This document shows positions 1 through 5,600 of a stretch of DNA of 6,149 nt, in pieces (the first letter of the stretch is position 1; every line of letters begins with the position of its first letter). The DNA is taken from contig JACMLC010000527.1 of NCBI GenBank assembly GCA_014379795.1, forward strand, positions 1-6,149, read 5' to 3'. The notes under the pieces are model-generated. The model worked only from the letters and a program-made list of their open reading frames with translations. It ran no database searches and was not told the DNA's origin. This stretch comes from Pyrinomonadaceae bacterium. Its GTDB lineage: Bacteria > Acidobacteriota > Blastocatellia > Pyrinomonadales > Pyrinomonadaceae. The translations under genes and the position numbers were made by a program.

Positions 1-422
1 CGCGCGCCGCCGGAATCGTTGAGGCCGATGATAGGTGCGCCGACCTTGAGCGCCATGTCCATGACCTTGCAAATCTTCTCTGCGTGAGTCTCGGACAGCG
101 ACCCACCGAAAACCGTAAAGTCCTGCGCGAAGACGAACACCCTTCGCCCATCCACCAGCCCGTGGCCTGTGATGACGCCATCGCCCGGATAAAGCTGCTG
201 GTCTAAATCGAAGTCATGCGAACGGTGTACGACAAACTTGTCGAACTCTTCAAAGCTTCCGTCATCGAGCAGAAATTCAACGCGCTCACGCGCGGTCAGC
301 TTGCCGCTCGCGCGCTGCTTTTCAAGACGTGCTGCGCCTCCGCCCTCTTCAGCACGGCGGAGGCGCTCGCGTAGGAGTTCAAGCTTGTCCGGAGCAGTCT
401 GCTGTGGTCGCTGTGTCGCCAT
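1..422 (-). CDS. Acyl-CoA carboxylase carboxyltransferase (beta) subunit, PccB/MmdA type, N-terminal part
   Basis: This is the first 140 codons of a biotin-dependent carboxyltransferase; the rest lies beyond position 1. Family members move a carboxyl group between carboxybiotin and an acyl-CoA such as propionyl-CoA, giving methylmalonyl-CoA, in the cytoplasm. The start is ATG at 422-420, and an in-frame TAA two codons upstream rules out a longer protein. Visible family landmarks are an N-terminal charged helix (about residues 12-50, with [20 protein letters not shown]), the [12 protein letters not shown] turn (residues 78-88), [19 protein letters not shown] (98-116) and the crotonase-fold signature GLNDSGGAR at the cut end. 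These match PccB and methylmalonyl-CoA decarboxylase alpha (MmdA) equally well, so the substrate and direction cannot be settled from this fragment. No clear Shine-Dalgarno site precedes the ATG; the leader is AT-rich and repetitive. A partner biotin carboxylase or biotin carrier gene may lie downstream, outside the window. Confidence 0.95.
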   Translation of the reverse strand, partial: MATQRPQQTAPDKLELLRERLRRAEEGGGAARLEKQRASGKLTARERVEFLLDDGSFEEFDKFVVHRSHDFDLDQQLYPGDGVITGHGLVDGRRVFVFAQDFTVFGGSLSETHAEKICKVMDMALKVGAPIIGLNDSGGA

Positions 423-424
423 AA

Positions 425-467
425 ATTAAGAGAATTGAAATTAGAAATCAGAAGTTCAGATTTGAGA
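425..467 (-). repeat. Degenerate 7-base phased repeat upstream of the carboxyltransferase
   Basis: Read on the minus strand, six consecutive units of 7 bases (one of 8) each begin with TC: TCTCAAA (467-461), TCTGAACT (460-453), TCTGATT (452-446), TCTAATT (445-439), TCAATTC (438-432) and TCTTAAT (431-425). The array ends 2 bases before the carboxyltransferase ATG at 422. It is far more AT-rich than the flanking genes and occupies about half of the 83-base gap. It could be a decayed heptanucleotide repeat or simply a low-complexity leader; no function is evident. Confidence 0.5.
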
Positions 468-505
468 GCCTATCACAAGGCACCCGATAACTCACGCGAA
501 AGGTT

Positions 506-1342
506 TCAGGCCAGCATGCGCCTGCGCAAGCTTCGCATAGCCCATTCCATAAAAATCAACGCCAGCAGGATTAAGTATAAAACCTCGTACACGTGGCGGA
601 ACAAAAACCTGCCGGTCAGACATGCCCGCGCCAGATCAATCGCGCTCGTGAGCGGCAGAATCCAGGCGAGCCACCGCAAGACGGGCGGCAAGACTTCGAG
701 CGGAAACCATGCTCCGCACAGAAAGATCGAAGAGAAGAACAAGGCCAGGTAAAGATTAAAAGAATCTATGTCGCGCACGCGACCCGTGATGCCCAGCGAG
801 AGTCCGGCGATAGTAAAACTGCCAAGCAGGAGCGGCAAGGGAGCCAACACAGCGTAAACGGAGGTTGCAGCCCCGAAAATCGTCAACACCAGAAGAATCA
901 CAAACGCATCCAGCGCGGCCTTGCTCACAGCCCAGCAGATTTCCGCAAAGGCCAGAGATTCCACGTTGACAGGGGTTGCCAGAATAGCGTCATAAGTTGA
1001 CTGGTAAACCATCCGAAAATATGCAGAGTAGGTGGTCTCGAAAATCGCACGCATGATGACCGTAAATGCCAGCACGCCCGCGCCCACAAAAGAAAGATAC
1101 GGGATGCCCTCGACGCGCGAGGTAATCAGGGCGCCAACTCCCCAGCCGAAAGCGAAAACAGTGAAGAGAGGCTCTATGAGCGGCGCAGCAAGCTGCATTT
1201 TCCAAGTCCGCATGTAGACCAGAAAGTTTCTCTGCCAGACGCTCAGCGCATCGCGCGCATCTACGCGCGCAAAGGCCAGCCCGCGTCGTTCCGAGCCATC
1301 GGCTCTTTCCATCAAACTCGCTTGATTCGCATCAGCGCTCAT
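506..1342 (-). CDS. ABC-2 type exporter permease, NodJ-like
   Basis: This 278-residue inner-membrane permease should pair with the ATPase encoded two genes upstream. About six membrane segments can be read, roughly at residues 54-74, 80-104, 143-160, 162-186, 195-214 and 252-269, after a cytoplasmic N-terminus and an interface helix (about 33-50, with SVWQRNFLVY). Family-typical positions resemble NodJ: RVEG at 76-79, FETTYSAYFRM (101-111), the cytoplasmic loop ILATPVNVESLAFAEICWAV (120-139), GAWFPLEVLPP (210-220) and LPLTSAIDLAR (229-239). NodJ exports lipochitin oligosaccharides in rhizobia, while relatives such as DrrB export other amphiphilic molecules, so the substrate here is unknown. 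The gene starts 14 bases after the DUF402 stop. The ATG at 1342 lacks a convincing ribosome binding site; Met11 is an alternative start that would remove only part of the hydrophilic N-terminus. Confidence 0.9.
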   Translation of the reverse strand: MSADANQASLMERADGSERRGLAFARVDARDALSVWQRNFLVYMRTWKMQLAAPLIEPLFTVFAFGWGVGALITSRVEGIPYLSFVGAGVLAFTVIMRAIFETTYSAYFRMVYQSTYDAILATPVNVESLAFAEICWAVSKAALDAFVILLVLTIFGAATSVYAVLAPLPLLLGSFTIAGLSLGITGRVRDIDSFNLYLALFFSSIFLCGAWFPLEVLPPVLRWLAWILPLTSAIDLARACLTGRFLFRHVYEVLYLILLALIFMEWAMRSLRRRMLA

Positions 1343-1356
1343 AAAAATCTAAAATT

Positions 1357-1863
1357 TCAGGCGTGTAGGTCAAAAGGGAACTGCCTTTTCTCGAGCATCT
1401 CTACCAACTCTAAGAGAGCGCGACGCGCTTGTCTACACACTTCGGCAGGATACTTATAGCGCAGTGCATTGACTGTAAATTCATCTTCATCAAGAATCGT
1501 GTAAGACATATCCGGAGCGACCAGAATATCCATGTCCAAATCTATAAAGCTCAGCTCCTGTCCATCAAAAGTCGGTGGCACATTGACGTTACAGTAATAA
1601 TTCCGCAGCTCGCCCGTCGGCTCCAAAAAACGAAAGACGTTATACCAGCAGTCCATCCAGTAATATTCGAGACTCTGTGTGCCGCGCACAATGCGCCCCA
1701 GCAGCGGATGATTTATCTCTTCGTCGAAGGCTGCGTCCAGAATGAGCAGGGAATCGTCAAAACTCTGGACGCGCGCACGCCAGCGACGATGCTCGCTGCC
1801 ATCGTATTTGCACGCGCGAACAATGATGTTTGCGGGCGCCGAATTCTCCGGCTGTTTATTCAA
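1357..1863 (-). CDS. DUF402 (FomD/Ntdp-like) family protein
   Basis: The 168-residue protein has the layout of the DUF402 beta-barrel family. Known members are nucleotide phosphatases: the staphylococcal nucleoside tri/diphosphatase Ntdp, and FomD, which hydrolyses a CMP-linked intermediate of fosfomycin synthesis. Visible motifs are YYWMDCWYNVFRF (residues 67-79), YYCNVNVPP (89-97), the metal-binding type acidic strand FIDLDMDI (106-113, with Asp108, Asp110 and Asp112) and LDEDEF (124-129), followed by a C-terminal helix (about 139-160). These are the residues expected in active members, so a metal-dependent phosphatase is plausible, but the substrate is unknown. The start is TTG at 1863-1861, overlapping the ATPase stop as TTGA, with AGGGAG just upstream; no ATG is available before Met70. 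The gene sits between the ATPase and permease of one exporter, an arrangement that suggests but does not prove a linked role. Confidence 0.88.
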   Translation of the reverse strand: MNKQPENSAPANIIVRACKYDGSEHRRWRARVQSFDDSLLILDAAFDEEINHPLLGRIVRGTQSLEYYWMDCWYNVFRFLEPTGELRNYYCNVNVPPTFDGQELSFIDLDMDILVAPDMSYTILDEDEFTVNALRYKYPAEVCRQARRALLELVEMLEKRQFPFDLHA

Positions 1864-2792
1864 ACTGTGTGCGCTCCCTGATTGGCAGACTCTTCATGCA
1901 CCACGAGCTGCAAAAAAACGTCTTCGAGATTTGAAGGGCGAATCAACATGCGGTGGCCTTCATAATATTTCATGAGCGGCGTCAAAATTTCCGGGTCGGC
2001 TGCGAAATAGAGATGCGCGCCGTTGCGCGAAACAGCCTGCACGTTGGCAAGAGCTTCCTGCAAAGGTCTGTTGTCACAATCGCGCACTTCCAAAGCGTAA
2101 CGGGAAACGCTTTGCCGCACCAAATCCTGCGGCGCTCCGGCGGCCAGAATGCGCCCCTTATCCAACACGATCAGACGCTCACATAGTTTCTCAGCTTCCT
2201 CCATGTAATGTGTTGATATAAGGATAGTTGCACCACTCTCCTTTTGTAATTCCGCGAGCCTCTGCCAGATTTCCTGACGAACTTGCGGGTCAAGCCCAGT
2301 GGTGGGTTCGTCCAGGACAAGAAGTTTCGGCTGATGCAAGAGAGCGCGTGCGATCATCAAGCGACGCTTCATCCCGCCGGAAAGCTCTTCGACGCGCGCT
2401 GTGACACGATCCGTGAGACCTGTGAAATGAAGAAGTTTATGGCTACGCGCCAGCGCCTCTGTGCGCGGAATACGAAAATATCGTGCGTAGACGAGCAGAT
2501 TGTCCAAGACGTTGAGGTCTGGATCTAAATTGTTTTCCTGCGGGACGACGCCAATCTGCGCACGGACGCGGCGCGGGGCGTTGCTGACATCCAGACTCTC
2601 TACCAACAGTTCTCCGGAAGTGAGAGGAGTGCGGCAGGCGATCATACGCATGGTGGTGGATTTACCCGCACCGTTTGGCCCGAGCAATCCAAAAATCTCG
2701 CCGCGCGTCACAGTAAAGTCTATCGAATCAACCGCACGGTGATCTCCATAAACCTTGGTCAAATTGCGCGCAACAACGACATTTTCAGACAT
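1860..2792 (-). CDS. ABC exporter ATPase, NodI/DrrA type
   Basis: This 310-residue cytoplasmic ATPase should drive the NodJ-like permease encoded at 506-1342. The nucleotide-binding domain is complete: Walker A GPNGAGKST (residues 38-46), Q-loop glutamine 85 in GVVPQENNLD, signature LSGGMKRRLMIARAL (137-151), Walker B LLVLDEP (157-163), D-loop GLD (166-168) and switch His195 in STHYMEEAEKLC. The PQENNLD stretch, the GGMKRR signature and a C-terminal extension of about 85 residues ending in NLEDVFLQL (288-296) are typical of the NodI/DrrA branch, which exports amphiphilic molecules such as lipochitin oligosaccharides or anthracyclines; the substrate cannot be read from sequence. The gene starts at ATG 2792 with no Shine-Dalgarno site but a candidate promoter close upstream, so it is probably the first gene of the unit. 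Its TGA overlaps the TTG of the DUF402 gene. Confidence 0.95.
   Translation of the reverse strand: MSENVVVARNLTKVYGDHRAVDSIDFTVTRGEIFGLLGPNGAGKSTTMRMIACRTPLTSGELLVESLDVSNAPRRVRAQIGVVPQENNLDPDLNVLDNLLVYARYFRIPRTEALARSHKLLHFTGLTDRVTARVEELSGGMKRRLMIARALLHQPKLLVLDEPTTGLDPQVRQEIWQRLAELQKESGATILISTHYMEEAEKLCERLIVLDKGRILAAGAPQDLVRQSVSRYALEVRDCDNRPLQEALANVQAVSRNGAHLYFAADPEILTPLMKYYEGHRMLIRPSNLEDVFLQLVVHEESANQGAHTV
1874..1879 (-). promoter_or_regulatory. Ribosome binding site for the TTG-started DUF402 gene
   Basis: AGGGAG on the minus strand lies 10 bases upstream of the TTG at 1863, inside the last codons of the ATPase gene. It is the main reason for choosing the TTG start and supports independent re-initiation at the 4-base TTGA overlap. 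Confidence 0.65.
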
Positions 2793-2809
2793 GAAGAATA
2801 GTAATCAGG

Positions 2810-2837
2810 ACTATAAAAAAGACTTGATGGAAAACAA
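2810..2837 (-). promoter_or_regulatory. Candidate sigma-70 type promoter for the exporter unit
   Basis: On the minus strand, TTGTTT (2837-2832) and TATAGT (2815-2810) are separated by 16 bases. The -10 box matches the consensus at five of six positions, the -35 box at three. The ATPase ATG lies 17 bases after the -10 box, so transcription would begin about 10 bases before the start codon. That agrees with the absence of a Shine-Dalgarno site. The surrounding 163-base gap is AT-rich and shows no clear terminator hairpin for the transaldolase gene. Confidence 0.4.
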
Positions 2838-2955
2838 ATCGTTTCGGGAACAGGGAGCGTCAATTCAACCCCTCGCTTCATGTAAAGCTTTATAAGTCGG
2901 CACGGCGACAAATTTAAAGTAAATGCTGAGCTGAATGCGCCTAACCCTTTGAAAA

Positions 2956-3603
2956 CTATCGCCCGCTTTTTTTCCAATCCGAGAGAAAAGCATCAAGCCC
3001 TTTGTCCGTCAAAGGGTGCTTCATGAGTTGCTCTATAACTTTGAAAGGCAGTGTCGCAACGTCTGCGCCCATCCGCGCGGCCTCGACGACATGAATCGGA
3101 TGGCGTAGGCTGGCTGCCAAAACTTCCGTTCCCCAATCATAGTTGCGATAAATTTCTATAATCTCCGCCAGCAGCACTAGGCCGTTTTGGCCTATGTCGT
3201 CAAGGCGACCGATAAAAGGGCTGATGTATGCCGCACCGGCTTTGGCGGCGAGGATGGCCTGCGCTGCGGAAAAGCAGAGCGTGACGTTGACCTTAAAACC
3301 TTCTTCGGTCAACTGTCGTGTGGCTTTCAAGCCATCTCTTGTCAGAGGGCATTTGACGACGACGTTGGGAGCTACGCGCGCGACCTCGCGCCCCTCGCGC
3401 AGCATCCCTTCTGTGTCCACGCTAGTGACTTCGGCAGAGACTGGGCCTTGCACTATCTCGCAAATAGCAGCGATGTGTTGTTTGAAATCAACATCGCCCT
3501 CTCTGGCAATCAGCGATGGATTGGTCGTCACCCCGTCAATCAAACCGAGCGCAGCGGCCTCTCGAATCTCATTCAAATTTGCTGTGTCTATAAAGAATTT
3601 CAT
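2956..3603 (-). CDS. tal: Transaldolase, short TalC (type 3B) family
   Basis: At 215 residues this is the short transaldolase/fructose-6-phosphate aldolase (FSA) form. Transaldolase moves a dihydroxyacetone unit between sugar phosphates in the non-oxidative pentose phosphate pathway, in the cytoplasm. The barrel landmarks are all present: FFIDTANL with Asp6, [10 protein letters not shown] (23-32), the Schiff-base lysine Lys84 in [19 protein letters not shown] (106-116), [13 protein letters not shown] (126-138) and ADVATLPF (180-187). Two positions separate transaldolases from the E. coli FSA aldolase: Glu58 (Gln in FSA) and Phe130 (Tyr in FSA). Both are the transaldolase type here, so I favour transaldolase although many annotations of such proteins say fructose-6-phosphate aldolase. 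The ATG at 3603 has a strong AAGGAG site. The gene lies 51 bases after the FAH gene and may be co-transcribed with it; the two have no evident metabolic link. Confidence 0.93.
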   Translation of the reverse strand: MKFFIDTANLNEIREAAALGLIDGVTTNPSLIAREGDVDFKQHIAAICEIVQGPVSAEVTSVDTEGMLREGREVARVAPNVVVKCPLTRDGLKATRQLTEEGFKVNVTLCFSAAQAILAAKAGAAYISPFIGRLDDIGQNGLVLLAEIIEIYRNYDWGTEVLAASLRHPIHVVEAARMGADVATLPFKVIEQLMKHPLTDKGLDAFLSDWKKSGR

Positions 3604-3609
3604 AAGGCT

Positions 3610-3615
3610 CTCCTT
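3610..3615 (-). promoter_or_regulatory. Shine-Dalgarno site of the transaldolase gene
   Basis: AAGGAG on the minus strand, 6 bases before the ATG at 3603, is the best ribosome binding site in the window and fixes this start. It stands out because most other genes here have no recognisable site. Confidence 0.8.
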
Positions 3616-3654
3616 CTTAAATTATGAACAACGGCGTTTGAAATCAACGCTTCA

Positions 3655-4434
3655 TCATTCTCCGGGACTTTTAACCTGATTGCGCAGAACTCCGATTCCT
3701 TCGACCTCGACCTCTACGACATCGCCTGCCGCCAACTTGGAAACGCCTGCTGGTGTCCCTGTCGCAATCAGGTCGCCCGGATTGAGCGTCATGACATGCG
3801 AAATGTAACGGATGATGTACGAAACGGAAAAGGCCATGGCGCTGGTACGCGCCTGCTGTTTGACAAGGCCGTTGACGCGCGTCGTGACAGCCACATTTAA
3901 GGGGTTGATGTCCGTAACTGTAAAGGGGCCGACGGGGCAAAAGGTGTCGAAAGATTTGGCGCGTGTAAACTGTACGTCCTTGCGTTGCAGGTCGCGCGCC
4001 GTCACGTCATTGACGCAGGTATATCCGAGCACGTATGTGAGCGGGTCTTCATCTTCGCCGAGGCGCGAGGCGAGGCGTCCGATAACGACCCCGAGTTCGC
4101 CTTCATGCTCAACCTGTGCGGACTGCGTTGGAAGCAAGATGTCCTCGCCGGAAGCGATGATGGCTGAAGGAGCTTTTAAAAAAAGCAAAGGCTCGTCAGG
4201 CATCTTGTTGCCAAGCTCCGCAGCATGCTCCGTGTAATTGCGACCGACACAGACGATCTTGGAAGGTGTGACGGGAGCGAGCAAGCGCGCCTGTGCGAGC
4301 GGGATTTTTTCAGAGCGCGTGCGGGGGCGGCTGCCAATGGCGTCTGCGTCTATCAGAGGCCGTATAAAGTCGCCTTCGATAACGCCAAAGTGCGGCGCGT
4401 AAATTCCTTCAGAGATAAAGCGACAGAGTTTCAT
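3655..4434 (-). CDS. Fumarylacetoacetate hydrolase (FAH) family protein
   Basis: The 259-residue enzyme has the full FAH fold: an N-terminal domain of about 50 residues, then the catalytic domain beginning at KIVCVGRNYTEHAAE (59-73). By comparison with human FAHD1, His70 and Glu73 fall at the catalytic dyad, and the Mg/Mn ligands would be Glu111 and Glu113 (in EHEGELGVVIG) and Asp143 (in NDVTARDLQ). AKSFDTFCPVGPF (159-171) and the C-terminal DLIATGTPAGVS (221-232) are also family hallmarks. Members include acylpyruvases, oxaloacetate decarboxylases or tautomerases, and the hydroxyhepta-diene-dioate isomerase/decarboxylase of aromatic catabolism; these cannot be told apart by sequence reading. 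No aromatic-degradation genes are next to it, so a housekeeping FAHD1-like role is at least as likely. It begins 2 bases after the lipoprotein stop, without its own Shine-Dalgarno site, and ends with two tandem TGA codons. Confidence 0.92.
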   Translation of the reverse strand: MKLCRFISEGIYAPHFGVIEGDFIRPLIDADAIGSRPRTRSEKIPLAQARLLAPVTPSKIVCVGRNYTEHAAELGNKMPDEPLLFLKAPSAIIASGEDILLPTQSAQVEHEGELGVVIGRLASRLGEDEDPLTYVLGYTCVNDVTARDLQRKDVQFTRAKSFDTFCPVGPFTVTDINPLNVAVTTRVNGLVKQQARTSAMAFSVSYIIRYISHVMTLNPGDLIATGTPAGVSKLAAGDVVEVEVEGIGVLRNQVKSPGE

Positions 4435-4436
4435 CT

Positions 4437-5600
4437 TTATGGAACAGTTTCGGAAATCACTTCTGACGGCGCGCTCGTGTTGCCTGCGGTATCCACAGCC
4501 GTCAAATAATAATAATACTTCTGATTCGTCTCAACATTATCATCCTGAAAAGTAGTGCGCGTGAGCGGCTCGCTATTCAACTTCGTCCAGCGTTCCTTCG
4601 GCGTGTTCGGATCGAGCGAGCGATAGATATTATATCCCGCGACATCACGCTCAGGATTAGCAGGGAAGAAGATTGAGAGACGAGACGGCGCGGCGGCGAT
4701 GGTAATAGCAGCCGGTGGCGTCGGCGGATAAACGTCTACGGGCGTGACAGCGACCGTATTTGAATCAATGCTCTCGACCTGCTGGCCGCCTGTGCCGAGC
4801 GAGACGGCGCGCACGAAATACCTGTATGCCTCTCCGAAGCGAAAGTTCTTGTCGGCAAAAGTGGTCTCGCTAATTAAGGAAGAGTTGAGAAGTGTGGCTT
4901 CCGCCTCGCTCTGTCCGGGCGAGATGCGGTAGAGGTTATAGCCAAGCAGGTTGAGCGGCGTCGAGCCATCTATGTTGGCAGCAGGTGGCTGCCATGAGAT
5001 GTTGTTGGCCGTCTCGCTTTCACGCGCGGTGACGCCAAAGGGCGGTTGCGCGATGCTGACAGCCGGTTCGATCAGTAGAAAGTTTGAGAAAGAGGCTCGC
5101 TGGCTGGCAGCATTGACATAGCGCACTGCGTAGCGCAGGCGCGCGGGCTGCCCTGTCAGTTGCAGCGTGTCCGTATAAGTCAGAGCGCCGCTCGCTCTGG
5201 AAATCGTTTCGTAATCAACGGAGCCGATGACTGTCGCGCGCTCTGCGAACTCTTCTTCTGTGAGTGGCAATGGCGCGTCAATTCTTTCGGCGAGGCGATA
5301 GACATCTATGCGGCGTATGCTTTGGACGCTGCTGTCGGGAGCATTGCGGCTCGGCGCAGGCCAGCTCAAGGTAATCCGATTGCCGCGCTGCGCGCCGGTC
5401 AATGCTTCAGTGCGCTGCTGTACGCGCTCGACAGGGGGTTGCGGGGGACGACGCTTGCCGCAGGCGGCAAAGGGCAGGATGGAGACCACGACTGCAAAGA
5501 CACAAAGGGGCAGGAGCTTGCTTGAAAAAAATCTCTGGAAGCTGTCCTGTAGCTGGCTTCTCAAAAATAGGTGAAGAAAATATTTGTTGTTCACTCTCAC
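4437..5600 (-). CDS. Lipoprotein with three fibronectin type III-like domains
   Basis: This 387-residue protein is probably exported and lipid-anchored. A hydrophobic segment (about residues 29-46) ends in FAAC, so Cys47 is the likely lipidated residue, although Phe at -3 makes the lipobox imperfect. After it comes [10 protein letters not shown], a Cys-Gly-Lys and proline-rich start resembling small LptM-type lipoproteins. Three fibronectin type III-like repeats follow, at roughly 64-179, 185-285 and 292-387. Each has the pattern of an early hydrophobic strand with Trp or Phe ([24 protein letters not shown]), a YNLYR or YNIYR-type strand (clearest in the second and third) and a [12 protein letters not shown] strand. 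Such domains usually mediate protein or polysaccharide binding; no catalytic domain is visible. The GTG start at 5600 overlaps the hslU stop as GTGA. This gives an unusually long region (about 28 residues) before the hydrophobic core, so a later start, for example TTG at codon 13, is possible. Confidence 0.82.
   Translation of the reverse strand: MRVNNKYFLHLFLRSQLQDSFQRFFSSKLLPLCVFAVVVSILPFAACGKRRPPQPPVERVQQRTEALTGAQRGNRITLSWPAPSRNAPDSSVQSIRRIDVYRLAERIDAPLPLTEEEFAERATVIGSVDYETISRASGALTYTDTLQLTGQPARLRYAVRYVNAASQRASFSNFLLIEPAVSIAQPPFGVTARESETANNISWQPPAANIDGSTPLNLLGYNLYRISPGQSEAEATLLNSSLISETTFADKNFRFGEAYRYFVRAVSLGTGGQQVESIDSNTVAVTPVDVYPPTPPAAITIAAAPSRLSIFFPANPERDVAGYNIYRSLDPNTPKERWTKLNSEPLTRTTFQDDNVETNQKYYYYLTAVDTAGNTSAPSEVISETVP

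Noticed and set aside
423..505. Terminator after the permease gene
   Set aside because: No stable GC-rich hairpin followed by a T-tract could be found; only a 3-base GCC/GGC pairing is present.
435..752. A 105-codon plus-strand open frame antisense to the permease gene
   Set aside because: It is very rich in Arg, Lys, Ser and His with no domain pattern, lies mostly opposite the conserved permease, and begins inside the AT-rich repeat; typical of a shadow frame.
506..2792. Calling the exporter nodI and nodJ
   Set aside because: The proteins resemble NodI/NodJ in motifs, but no nodulation genes are nearby and related exporters have other substrates, so symbols would overstate the function.
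2759..2977. A 72-codon minus-strand open frame across the transaldolase-ATPase gap
   Set aside because: It overlaps the ends of two well-supported genes in another frame, has no ribosome binding site, and shows no recognisable domain or signal peptide.
3621..3647. Promoter-like pair TTGATT and CATAAT (15-base spacing) upstream of the transaldolase
   Set aside because: Transcription would start at about 3614, inside the strong AAGGAG site, leaving no usable leader; the spacing is also short.
3632..3650. Inverted repeat GCGTT/AACGC between the FAH and transaldolase genes as a terminator
   Set aside because: The stem is only 5 base pairs with a 7-base loop and no T-run follows, so a Rho-independent terminator is not supported.
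3655..4434. Assignment of the FAH family gene to a homoprotocatechuate degradation pathway (hpaG/hpcE)
   Set aside because: The family motif alone does not identify the substrate and no aromatic-catabolism genes are next to it.
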